In this document: positions 1-9,046 of the stretch, in pieces | How positions within the stretch are numbered: position 1 is the first letter of the stretch | Layout: every line of letters begins with the position of its first letter | NCBI RefSeq assembly: GCF_000350225.1 | Contig: NW_005178810.1 | Span: forward strand, 347,508-411,507 | From: Chondrus crispus | Lineage: Eukaryota > Rhodophyta > Florideophyceae > Gigartinales > Gigartinaceae | DNA length: 64,000 bases | Reading direction: 5' to 3' | The notes under the pieces: model-generated | What the model saw: only the letters and a program-made list of their open reading frames with translations | Databases searched by the model: none | What the model was told of the DNA's origin: nothing | Program-made: the position numbers and the translations under genes

Positions 1-849
1 ACAACGATCCGTATAACTTCCATATTTTTTAGGTCCGCATGACAAGGAAGGGAACGTTGCGACAATGGATATGAAGCGAGTTTGGATATTTTTTGTGGTA
101 TGCCGGTTGGGCACTAAGGAACCAGACCAGTTCTTGTTAGATGTAAGTTTACAAACATTTGAGATTGGTATGGAAGAGGGGGGTATGAGTTCTGCATTGA
201 AGCCTAATTCATCATCTGGCAAGAGAAGGCGGAGTGCGTCATAAGAGGTGGCTGGGGAATAAATTAAGGAAATGAGAATGGAGAGTAAGGATCGCTGGGG
301 CGAGGTGAAGGATATTATGACAAATGCACACAGCACCACGAACGTAGCTAGGAAGCCTACCTCGCTTTCCGACAAACTTAAAAAAGAGGACTGGTATGAC
401 ATCATCGAGAAGCGCACAATGCGGTTGAAAAGGGTGAGAGACGCAGGGGCTGGCGAGGGCATTATTTCAATCTGCGAAAAGGGGCTATCGGAGGCTGTTG
501 AGAAGTTCAACAACTTGCGAAGCGATGACTAGTGACATATGGAACGTCCAGCTGCTCCACAACACGAAGCCGCACCCCGTCTTGGCCATCGCCTCGCCGT
601 ACTGGAACACAGGCAGCCTCTTCACGTCCCCGCCCCACGCCGCCTCGCCGCCGCCGCCGCCGCCCGCGTACGCGAAGACGACGAGCGACGAAGAAGAGGA
701 CGAACAACTGACGAGCGGAGGACAGAGACAGGATCGCAGGTTATTTTAAACGAGCAAGGGGTTGTAATTCCATACGTAGAGCAGCGACTACAGGTACCAA
801 TCCGAAAATCACCTGCATGTAGTGTACCAACCCACCCCTCCATCAAGCC
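1..849. other. Unassigned host sequence upstream of the RtcB pseudogene
   Basis: No family or repeat is recognised here. Positions 1-270 are moderately AT-rich with short frames only. A small ORF lies at 272-532 (separate entry). Positions 600-720 are GC-rich with a CCG-type triplet run near 640-662, which opens spurious Pro/Arg-rich frames on both strands. Nothing resembles the LTR families that fill the rest of the window, so this is probably host flank; it may hold the promoter of the dead RtcB gene, but no core promoter element is convincing. Confidence 0.5.
272..532 (+). CDS. Small hypothetical ORF, 86 residues
   Basis: I do not recognise this protein. It is a short, charged, lysine- and arginine-rich frame with no signal peptide, membrane segment or familiar motif, and it starts with two close methionines (residues 1 and 3). 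The context just upstream, a purine-rich run ending in a GGAAATG-like start, is neutral. Downstream, the dead RtcB gene begins about 320 bp away on the same strand. It could be the last exon of a host gene that begins left of the window, a small gene, or chance; length alone does not separate these. Confidence 0.2.
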   Translation: MRMESKDRWGEVKDIMTNAHSTTNVARKPTSLSDKLKKEDWYDIIEKRTMRLKRVRDAGAGEGIISICEKGLSEAVEKFNNLRSDD

Positions 850-1245
850 ATGGAGGTCGAAGATCCTACTCCCAAGCCGCGCCGTTGCACCTACGAGGAA
901 GAGTTGTCCTACCTTCGTCTTGTTTCCCCATGCCGTTAAGATATCTCCATCGGCTTCGTCCCCGACATGCTTGCCCCGGGCACCTTTACGTGAACGAAGT
1001 CCTCGCACCGCTAGTCAATGCCGAGCTTGAGCGCGCCGCCAAAAACCCGTCTCTCTCGGGCGGCTTTCTGCCCGCCGTCAAGCAAATCGCCAACGTCTCC
1101 TCACTCCCGGGAAGTGTCGCACGCTCCATCGCCATGCCCGACGTCCATTCAGGCTACGGCTTTGCCATCGGGAACGTCGCGGCCTTCGATATGGACGACC
1201 CGCAGGCCGTTTTCTCGCCGGGTGGTGTGGGCATTGACATAAACT

Positions 1246-1271
1246 GCGGCGTCCGTCCGGACGGACGCCGC
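1246..1271. repeat. 26-bp perfect palindrome inside the RtcB metal-binding motif
   Basis: The stretch reads identically on both strands, with GCGGCGTCCGTCC at its left half and the mirror to its right. It directly follows the codons for the invariant DINC residues. RtcB proteins normally run CGVR-LLRTNL; here roughly eight to nine extra residues separate CGVR from PLRTNL, and the palindrome together with the following bases accounts for the extra length. It looks like an inserted or locally inverted duplication of the native GCGGCGTCCG sequence. Confidence 0.85.
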
Positions 1272-2315
1272 AATTCGCAGCGGCCGCTGCGCACTAATCT
1301 CATGGAGCAGGATGTCCATCCATTTAAGGATGTGCTCGCCCAGACGCTCTTCGACCACATTCCTGTCGGCGTCGGTTCAAAAGGCATCATCCCGACGACC
1401 ATCCAGTCGCTCGAGGCCGCCTTGGAGCTCGGTATGGATTAGTCCCTGCGTGAGGGCTATGCCTGGTCCGAGGACAGGGAGTACTGCGAGGAGAATGGCC
1501 GCATGCTCCAGGCAGACCCGTGCGAAGTGTCTGCATGCGCGAAGAAGCGCAGCTTGATCCAGCTGGGCATGCTGGGCGCCGGCAATCATTACGCTCAGAT
1601 ACAGATTGTGGATGAGATCTTTGATGAAACGGCGGCTGCGGCGATGGGCGTCACGACTGTCGGACAAGTCGTCGCCATGATCCATTCGGGGAGCAGGGGC
1701 TTGGCACATCAGGTGGCTACGGATGCGTTGCAGCATATGGAAAAGGAGATGGCGAGGGATGGGATCGTGGTGAGTGATAGGCAGCTCGCGTGTGCGCGGA
1801 TCGAGAGCAATCATTTGGCCGAAATGGCAGCCGCAGCGAATTTTGCCTGGGTCAACCGGAGCTTGATGACGTTCTTAGCGAGACAGGTGTTTGCAAAGTT
1901 ATTTAAAAAGTCGCCGGCAGAGGAGAACATGCACGTGATCTACGACGTGAGCCACAACATTGCCAAAGTAGAAACGCTCAATGTATATGGGAAAGTGAGG
2001 AAGTTGCTGGTGCACCATAAGGGGCCGACGCGTGCTTTTCCGCCGCACCATCCGCTAGTGCCGTACGACTACCAGATGATGGGGTAGCCCGTGCTGATCG
2101 GAGGCACGATGGGGACGTGCAGCTATGTGTTGCTTGGGACCGAAAATTGGATGAAAGAGACATTTGGGTCGACGTGCCATGGGGCGGGGCGGGCGCAGAG
2201 GCAGTCCGCTTGCCGGCAGCAGCTTAACTATGAAGAGGTGTTGAACAACTTGGAGGGAAAGGGGAATGCGATTCGCGTCGCGTCGCCAAAGCTGATCACT
2301 GAGGAGGCGCCAGAG

Positions 2316-2445
2316 GTAGGTGACAGGAAGGCGTCAAGTTTTTTTCTTTCGTGTTGTGAGAAAGGAGAGTCGCAGCGGTTTTCTTTTGCTAACCCAGTGT
2401 GCTTGTGCGCTGTCTTGTTCTTTGGTTTGTGTCGTGCTTGCATAG
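2316..2445 (+). other. Probable spliceosomal intron in the RtcB pseudogene
   Basis: The RtcB reading frame runs to ITEEAPE at 2315, is interrupted for about 130 nt, and resumes as [25 protein letters not shown] at 2448. The gap starts GTAGGTGA and ends GCATAG after a T/G-rich tract (2390-2440), matching GT-AG splice signals. The two coding phases do not join perfectly by one nucleotide, which fits a decayed gene. This is the best sign in the window that the host has spliceosomal introns. Confidence 0.6.
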
Positions 2446-2542
2446 TTACAAGGACGAATCCGCGGTAGTGGACATATGCGACCAAGCCGGGATTTCGCGA
2501 AAGTGCCTGAAGCTGCGGCCGATGGCCGTCATCAAAGGGTAG

Positions 2543-3210
2543 CGCGGCGAAGGCCACGCGGCCAAGCGAGAAGCGCACAGTTTGTCTTCTAGCGAGAGAC
2601 TCATCATTTATTTGTGTCTTAACTCACGACTTGCATCGCATCGCGCGCGTGCCCGCTGGAAAGCATCTGCTCACCGAATCTCTCGGCGTCCGCTCTCTGT
2701 GCACTCGGAGGTACTGCGCAGCGTCGGGGGTGGAAAACCTTTTTGCTCCCGTGATAAAATATCTTGCGGCGAGATTGCGTGGCCACCCACCGTGCCCGCC
2801 ACCCCACTCCTGTCTGCACCAGTGCCGCCGCGCGAGCACGAGCGCGCACAACGAAGCGACGTGTCCCGGAGCCGCGGGGAACGCCCACAGCTGGCGCGGT
2901 CAGGAGCGCGCGCGAGCGACTCGCGCCGCGTATACCACATCTCGCGACAGCGTGCGAAGCGCGCGCACCCCCGTCACAGAGCTTTCGTGCATCTCGCCCC
3001 CCCCCCCGCCTTCCCCCGCCGCACATGCTCCCCCGCCCCCGCGTGACGCATGTAACCGCCGGTAAACCGCGGCCTCACTTCCGCGTATAAAATACGCACC
3101 TCTTCTCGCGAGCGATCTTTTGCATTCGAAAGATGCATATACCATATGTCCATGTATATACTGGCTTGGTGACCAGCACGTCGGCGGGCGTGGTGACCAT
3201 GGCAGCGACG
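2543..3210. other. GC-rich gap between the RtcB pseudogene and the first LTR
   Basis: No gene is recognised. The stretch is rich in CpG and CGCG, contains a C run at about 2998-3008, and opens many Arg/Pro/Ala-rich chance frames on both strands. A TATA-like palindrome lies at 3083-3097. The AT-rich 3120-3170 portion contains ATGCATAT and CATATG words. It ends where the family B LTR begins at 3211. Confidence 0.5.
3083..3097. promoter_or_regulatory. TATA-like motif within a 15-bp inverted repeat
   Basis: GCGTATAAAATACGC is an inverted repeat (GCGTAT/ATACGC around AAA) that includes TATAAAA, a consensus-like TATA box. It lies in GC-rich host flank with no convincing gene to either side, so its function is open. 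It could be the core promoter of a lost gene or chance. Confidence 0.3.
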
Positions 3211-3213
3211 TGT

Positions 3214-3251
3214 AGCATAAACACCCCCCCTGACGTAGAGGGGTGTATGCT
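3214..3251. repeat. Terminal hairpin of the family B LTR
   Basis: AGCATA-ACACCCC is followed after a short loop by GGGGTGT-ATGCT, giving a strong stem at the LTR edge. The LTR at 34555 has a matching hairpin with different bases (CACCCCC paired with GGGGGTG, 34565-34588), so pairing is kept while sequence drifts. On the element strand it lies at the 3' edge of the LTR. A role in RNA 3'-end formation is inference only. Confidence 0.6.
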
Positions 3252-3852
3252 TTAGCTCGACGTTGACCCTTCGGAGGGGAGAAGACGGGGAGAACGCAGA
3301 GCTAACGAGACAGGGAAGCGGGCCCTGGTAGCGTGGTAGAGCGGGACGGTCGGAGACGAGCGTACGCGCAGGCCGATCTACGCTGCGACGCCCCGGGGCA
3401 GCGCTGGGTAACGTACCAGCGCTGACGGGCGGAGGCAGATCTAGGCTCGCTCGCGTACGTGTGTGTCCCCTACCCGCTTTGTCCCGTTTAACGCGCTCGA
3501 AGGCAGATCGCGCGTGTTAGGTAAGCTGGAAGACGGACCTTGACGGTCGGTGGGTGACAATTCCGTGCTTGTCCTCTTCCATTGCCGCCGGTCCGCTCCA
3601 TATTTAATATACAAAACAATCTACAACTCCACAGTACCGACTGTAGTGGACTACTGTAGTACAGTTCGGACCGTACTGTAATATTGTCAGCCATCGGCGC
3701 TGACAGTACACGTGTGTGTGCGCTTCCGTCCCGCGCGCTACACGTGTGCACGTGTGCACGCGTGCGCCCTGGACCCGTGGGGTACTCGTGGCAGTACTGT
3801 AGAGCGTCGGGCTCTACCGTAGCTGATCTGGTTCTCAATCTAATCTAATTAC

Positions 3853-4787
3853 TGTAGTGCAATGCGCCTGTCAGGCAGAGACCAAGGTCCGACGGTCCAA
3901 CTCAAACAACAACAACAAAAACAACAACTGCCAACGGCACAGCGCTACGGAGTGTTCGAAGCTCCCTGTCCTCTTTAAGCGGGTTTGCGGCACGCAGTAG
4001 CTCGGATCCCTGATAGCGGGGGCAAAGAGAAGGGCCCAGCCCGGGATCGGTAAATGGTGGTAGAGACTTGTAAAGGCAGCTACTGGACGAGTTCGGAGAG
4101 GCGTCTAGGTAAACCTGGTCCGATGGGTCGTAAGTCCAATGCTCGTAGAGCGCCTTGTACACCTTATACCCTTGATAAGGTCTTCGACGGGGACGTCGCA
4201 ACGTAGCCCCTCGGGAAAGAAGAAAACGTAGCAGCGCTACACCGTCGTACTGCCCGATGGCAAAGTACCAACACCGGATTGGTCGCAACCAGATTCCGAT
4301 GGAACCAACGCTGAGAAAAGCACCACTGGTGCACCAACACAGAAGCCCGATGGCTAATGACGTCACGATGCGGATCGCAATCCTACAAGGTGGGACCAAC
4401 TCAAGATTAAGGGAAATTAGAATAGGGAAGTAAAGGAAAATTGATAAGGAAGAAGGGGACCCCCGAGCGCAAAGGATGCCGTAGGCTTAGGTAAAAGGGA
4501 GCGTCTTGGTAGAGACGGACTTCGACCAAGGCGACATTCAACTCCGGCAACTCGGGTTGGTTTATTGACTTGATCGGTCAAAGGGCTAAGTTATATAGAG
4601 CCCCGCCGGGGCGAGTACAGTAGCTCCCGGCTCTAGATTCTAGATCTAATTAGTAAATAAATTAAATAATTAAAATAATCGTGCGCTTCGTCGCACACGT
4701 GTGTCCCCCAAACCCGGACTACAGTATCCAATTTGGTTCCTTTTTCACTTCTTTTCACCCCCCTCGTCAGGTGCGTATTGCACTACA
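3853..4787 (-). repeat. Family A solo LTR, short type, 935 bp, duplication ATTAC
   Basis: It runs from TGTAGTGCAAT to ATTGCACTACA and is flanked by ATTAC on both sides (3848-3852 and 4788-4792). No internal element sequence accompanies it, so it is a solo LTR, normally formed by recombination between the two LTRs of one copy. It matches the short LTR type of A2 (left) and A3, in reverse orientation, and keeps TGACGTCA at 4358-4365. It is inserted in the family B LTR, so it is younger than B1. Confidence 0.95.
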
Positions 4788-4837
4788 ATTACGTCCCCCA
4801 GGCGGGGCTTATACCAAACGGCCCCCCCCTTAAAGGT

Positions 4838-4851
4838 GACCGTCCGCGGTC
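4838..4851. repeat. Hairpin beside the family B polypurine region (B1 copy)
   Basis: GACCG-TCCG-CGGTC follows a C-run (4821-4829), which is a G-run on the element strand. The same arrangement with other stem bases occurs at 35181-35200 and 42914-42929. The loop TCCG is constant while the stem bases differ in a compensated way. Confidence 0.65.
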
Positions 4852-5005
4852 GCGTGTCGTGGTAGCTATCGTTGCAGCAATTCCCCTTGGCAAGGTGTGT
4901 CGCGTGCTGTCTCCCCGATAATCCCTCCTTTCCACATCGTGACTCCTCTACTTCCACTCGCGCACGCCCGCTTGCTCGTCACACGCGCCGGCTGCTCCTC
5001 CTGTT

Positions 5006-5289
5006 ATGACACCTCCGCTCCCCGCCTCGTCGGGGGACGCTGCCGGTCCGTCCACCGCGACGGCCGATGCCGCGAGTGTCTCTACTTCCCCCTCCGTGGG
5101 TTCCGTGGCTCCTACGGGAGCGCCCGTCATCGCGTTCCAGAAGTCGCGGCCCGCTCGTACGCCCTTGGTGTTCGCGCCGGCAGGGGCCGCGCCGTTGCCA
5201 GCGTCGGAGGCCGACGAGCCGCGTCGGCCAGAGTCGGACCCCGGCGTCGCGGCGCCGGTCACTCCTCCCGCTGGCCTCTCTGAGGCCTT
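5006..5289 (+). pseudogene. Start of the family B antisense accessory ORF (cut by A1)
   Basis: About 95 codons begin MTPPLPASSG and are rich in Pro, Ala, Ser and Thr. They resemble the N-terminal 80-100 residues of the ORF at 37319 (both share the order Met-Thr-x-Pro, a Pro-rich stretch, an AFQK-type motif and a VFAPAG/LVAPAD-like motif). The ORF lies on the strand opposite the family B pol. The last codons before the stop near 5308 belong to the invading LTR. No function is known. Confidence 0.5.
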
Positions 5290-6355
5290 TGTAGTGCAAT
5301 GTGCTTAGCAGGCCGCGAACACAGTCCGACGGTCAAACAAAAAGAAGAAAAACAGCAACAGCAACAACCACTGCCGATGGCACGCGCTACGGAGCGTTCG
5401 AGACTCCCTTTCCCCTTGTGTGGGCTTGCCGCCCACAGCAGCTCAACTCCGACGGGGGGTAAGGAAAGAGGCCCGGCCCGGGAGGATAATGGTGGTAGAG
5501 ACTTGTGAAGACTTGAGTGCTCGGCGAGTGCGGGTTGGCCTTGTCTACGAGAATGTAACCGCGGTTCGCTGGGTTGTAAGGCAAATGCTCGACGAGCGTC
5601 TTCAGCACCTTGTGTATAACTCAAGGTCTTCGACGGGGGCTTGTTCAGCACTACCCGACGGGATCGTAACCGTGTAGCAACGCTACTACCGATGTGTTGC
5701 CCGATGGCTAAAAACACCCTCACCAGCGCGATCGCGATCGCGGTAGGTGGTACCAACTCTGTCTTATACAGTAAGACCTTCGACGGAGGCGTCGTTACAA
5801 CAGCCTTCCTACGGAACTTGAAACAGTAGCAGCGCTACACAACGTGTTGCCCGATGGCTAAAACACCTACACCGGACCGGTTGCAACCGACTCCAATGGA
5901 ACCAACACAATTACGGGAAAAATAGATGTAGAGATAGAAAAGGATAGGAATTAGAGATAGAAAAGGTAAAAGGATAAGGAAAAGGAATGGGACCCCGAGC
6001 GATAGAGGATGTCGTTAGCGGCGTAGAAGGGAAGCGCGTCGCGTGAACGGAAGCGGTCTTCGACGAAGGCGAGATCTAACTCCGGCAACTCGGGTTACCT
6101 TTACTGACTTGGTGGTCAGCGGGCTAAGGTATATATCGCCCAGCCGGAGCCACTACAGTAGCTCGCGGCGCTAGATCTTAGATTTAATCTAATGTCAGCA
6201 AAATTAATGCCAACTAATTAACTAAATAAAATAAAATACTTAAAAATTAAAACTGTGCAATTATTCACACGTGTGTCCCCCAACCCGGACTACTTGTCAT
6301 ATCCAATTATTTTTCTTTCGTTCCAACCCCATGTAGAGCCCATTATTGCACTACA
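5290..6355 (-). repeat. Family A LTR, long type, 1066 bp (3' LTR of A1)
   Basis: Ends are TGTAGTGCAAT and ATTGCACTACA. Compared with the 935-969-bp type it contains an extra repeat of a unit carrying GCCATCGGGCAACAC and GTAGCGCTGCTAC-like hairpins, and it lacks the TGACGTCA word, having CGCGATCGCGATCGCG there instead (about 5727-5742). ACACGTGT is present near 6268-6275. A TATATA element lies near 6130 on the minus strand. Confidence 0.92.
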
Positions 6356-6480
6356 TATCCCCCTTCTGAGCGCCCTTGTACAGCGCCAAGCCATCGTATA
6401 ATCTCCTGCCGTCCCTGACCGTGTTTCCCAACCGTCAATCACTCTGCGCGGCGCTCTAGCAAGGGTAAGACAAAAATACC

Positions 6481-9046
6481 ATGCTTCCTTCTCCGTCAAA
6501 ACACTCAGACGATAGTGCTACCCGTAAACGTCCGGGTGTGGGCTTTCCTTGCAAGTCCGAAGTGCCCCGGGGTCTTCCTTCCATACCCCATCTACCCCCT
6601 GTTACCAACCCTGCCGAACCGGCCTTCCATCCGGGCTACCATTCCTCTTGGGTAGCCCGCCGTCATCCTTCGCTCGAGGAGCTGCAGAACAAAACCATGC
6701 GCGATAACGCATCCCTGTTCGCTTCTGCTCAATGGTTCTCCTCTGTGGGCATCCGCGACCTTGAAGGCATTGAAAATAATTTTGCCGACGACGCGGGCAT
6801 GTTGCCCGGTAACCTCCCTTTGCAGGCCATTCACACCTTTTATTGGCGCACCCGCATCGCTATACCCACCTCCATCCTACGTCACCCCTCCCGGCGCGGT
6901 CGCTCTTCCTTATCCCTGCGCTTCATGGACGCTGTGCTCACTCGGATCGAGATTCCAATGGCCGACGCCCTCATACCTTCATGTTACCACTGCGACACTT
7001 GGCAATGTCGTACGGAGGGGGAACGACTCTACCTCGAAAACCTCATCGACTGCACCTTACGGTGACCCCGTGTGCGAGGCGGACCGACTGTGGCGCAACC
7101 AACGCACCATTACGACCGACGCCATGTTTTGGACCCAAGCCATTCTTTCCACAAACTTTCGCCATACGAAGCGCAGAGGTATTTTCTTTTTCCAAAATAC
7201 CGTACGCTTTGAACGTCGGGTCCGATCCGACACTGGATACTTCGTGGCGTACCAGATGATCGAGGCCCGTGAAATTTCCAGACAGCACCACACCAATCGA
7301 TACCGACGAACCCCTTCCTGGTGGAGTCAATACGAGGTATGTCAGGGTTTCTGGGCTGAGTTAGGGCCCGTCCTGACATATTATGGCAGTCATTTACGCG
7401 ATCCGCAGCACGGGCTGTGGACTGTGTTTCTCACGGAGTGGTGCGTGAAAGTCGCCGCTACACTCCTGTGGGGAGTTTTCGACTGTTGGCGCTTGTAGCA
7501 CCTCCCTTCGAAACTGCGCGAACAGATGCGTCTCCTCGATTTTTCTGTCCCCCTTGGCGGATCCGATGTGGACCGTGAAGTGCACGCCCTCCTCGACTTG
7601 ATCGAGACGGTAGCGTGGGATTGCGTTCCTCCCCAAAATTCGTCTCGGTCCTTTTCACGCCAGCGACCCTCCTTTTCCCCTGGTAGAAATCATCCAGCTG
7701 CCGGCGACTTCGTGTGGATCAACCCCTGGTCCTCCTCCCTCTGTTCTGCCTGGGAGGCCCAGATGAGCCGCCGTTTCGGAAATCAACAACCAATCCCCAA
7801 CACGGTCACTGTTGCGAACGTGGATCCTCGAGAGCCTGAGATGTGCTCTCGACTGTCGTGCACTGAGGGGGAAGGGTGGGATCCCCCTCTGGAAGAGCGC
7901 GCGCGTTCGGGGGGCGCGTGTAGGGGATTATCGGGAGACCACCCGTAAGGGACCGGTACGGGGCCGGGCGCGAAGCGCAGTAGGGAAAGTAAGGGAAAAA
8001 GTGGGGGAAGTAGAGCCCAGGAGGGGCGGAGCGGTAGCGACAGCTGTCGCGCGGAGAGCCGGGCGTAGCGGGGCGACGCGCGCGGTAGAGACAGGTGGGA
8101 ATCGGGACGCAGATGGCTCGCAGGGTACCGTCGTAGGACGGGGACCGACTCGAGGCTACGACTCCGTTCCAGAAACCCGAGTTGTAGACCCAAAGCTTCG
8201 TACGGTTTTACTTAGGGTCGGACGTCGGCTATATACTAGCCGACGTCGGAGCTATAATTAATTAAACTAAAAATACTAAATTGAACGACGGCGGCGAGGG
8301 CCGGAGAAACTCCTCTTGGGGAGGTATGACAACCATTATACGTGGGGAATGACACCTGGACACAGGGGCCTGGATGCCCGGTTACACGTGGCGTGAGGTA
8401 CACGTGTGCACCGGAGGGGGAGCCGCGCTGGCCGGGGACAGGTGTCTCGAATGAGAAGATGAGGGGTGTCAGTGCACTACATCGACCTTCTGCTCCAAGT
8501 TCCCCTCTTCCTGCACCGGTCCATCCCTTCGCGTCTGAGGCCCCTGTGTGCGTCGTACTTCATCCCACGAGCTCGGCGGATATCTTGTCGCTTCGAGTCG
8601 TGTCTTCCTGGGACGTGAATCCAACCACACTGCCCGCTTCCCCTTCACGCGAGGGACAGCTCGTCACCCCCACGCCGACCTTGCCATTGCCGTCATGTAC
8701 GGCACCCATGGGCTGGACCCATCCTCAGGCTCCTCTGCGCGTCGAGCTTCCTCCTGCGAGCTGCTCGACGGAAACCATTTCAATTCGGGGAGCACCACCG
8801 TCGAACGGGGATGCTACCCCACGTCCGGCTTCCCCTTCACCTGAGGGTCCGCTCCTCGCCCGTACCTCGGTTCCTCCCTCGTCCACAATTCCCAAAGAAA
8901 ATACCTCTGCTGCTGCCGTTTACCATCGCCTTCTCATGGCTCATGGTGTGGAGGGAAAAGCTCTCCAGGGAGCGTCCCTAGACGACTTGCGAGTCTTAGC
9001 TCGGTTTGTCACCTCCCTTCCAAAGGGAAAATCCCTTGGGGCATAG
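6481..9046 (+). pseudogene. A1 antisense accessory ORF (broken)
   Basis: It encodes a diverged relative of the proteins at 26842-28567 and 61127-62853. Shared blocks in order are HPGYHSSWVARRHPSLEEL (6625 on), SLFASAQWFSSVGIRD, DDAGMLPGNLP, RRGIFFFQNTVRFERR (7170 on), WWSQYEVCQGFWAELGP, VKVAATLLW, RLLDFSVPLGGSD (7527 on) and RQRPSFSPGRNHPAAGDFVW. The C-terminal block LQGASLDDLRVLARFVTSLPKGKS ends at 9046. The start at 6481 lies about 125 bp inside the LTR. Several breaks are present and a stretch of low-similarity sequence (about 7830-8400) sits between the core and the C-terminal block. Function unknown. Confidence 0.8.

Larger units (their letters stand above)
850..2542 (+). pseudogene. RTCB: RtcB-type RNA ligase (tRNA-splicing ligase) pseudogene
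   Basis: RtcB joins 2',3'-cyclic-phosphate and 5'-OH RNA ends in tRNA splicing and RNA repair, using GTP and Mn2+. The family signature is clear: an N-terminal [13 protein letters not shown] block (892 on), [14 protein letters not shown] (1135 on), the metal/cysteine block [17 protein letters not shown] and HKGPTRAF (about 1950-2040), [11 protein letters not shown] and GSTCHGAGR (about 2100-2190), and the C-terminal [10 protein letters not shown] (2510-2539) with a TAG stop. The ATG at 850 is in frame with the N-terminal block. It is disabled as a host gene: an early in-frame TAA just after VSPCR (near 936), a one-base loss in a T run before YVNEV (near 990), TAG where the family has Trp (1441) and again where it has Gln (2086), plus a palindromic insertion at the active-site CGVR motif. 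Several independent lesions make sequencing error an unlikely full explanation. Confidence 0.93.
3211..4817 (-). repeat. Family B LTR, interrupted by a family A solo LTR
   Basis: It begins TGTAGCATAAACACCCC and is alignable by eye with the LTR at 34555-35164 through shared blocks: TGACGGGCGGAGGCAGA-like, GTCCGCTC..ATATTTAATATACA, GTCAGCCATC, ACACGTGTGTGTG and GTACTGTAGAGC. Without the 935-bp insertion and its 5-bp duplication it is about 667 bp. The right edge near 4817 is degraded and set by comparison, so it may be off by a few bases. CACGTG words recur at 3708-3715 and 3740-3754. Confidence 0.75.
3211..5289 (-). mobile_element. B1: left remnant of a family B Ty3/Gypsy element (broken)
   Basis: This remnant holds a 3' LTR (3211 to about 4817), a pyrimidine run plus hairpin (4820-4851) that equals the polypurine-tract region on the element strand, and the first 95 or so codons of the antisense accessory ORF (5006-5289). 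It is cut at 5290 by the family A copy A1. The order matches the fuller copy B3 at 34555 onward. The pol remnant B2 (29718-34554) is in the same orientation and may be the other part of this insertion, but the sequence between them is lost. Old relative to the family A insertions it carries. Confidence 0.75.

Noticed and set aside
1441-2090. Reassigned TAG codons as an explanation for the RtcB interruptions
   Set aside because: One TAG replaces Trp and the other Gln in the family pattern, and there is also a frame slip and an insertion. No single code change explains all of these.
2582-3145. Overlapping frames of 75-154 codons on both strands
   Set aside because: CpG-rich sequence opens five or six frames at once with Arg/Ala/Pro-rich products. 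No codon pattern favours any one.
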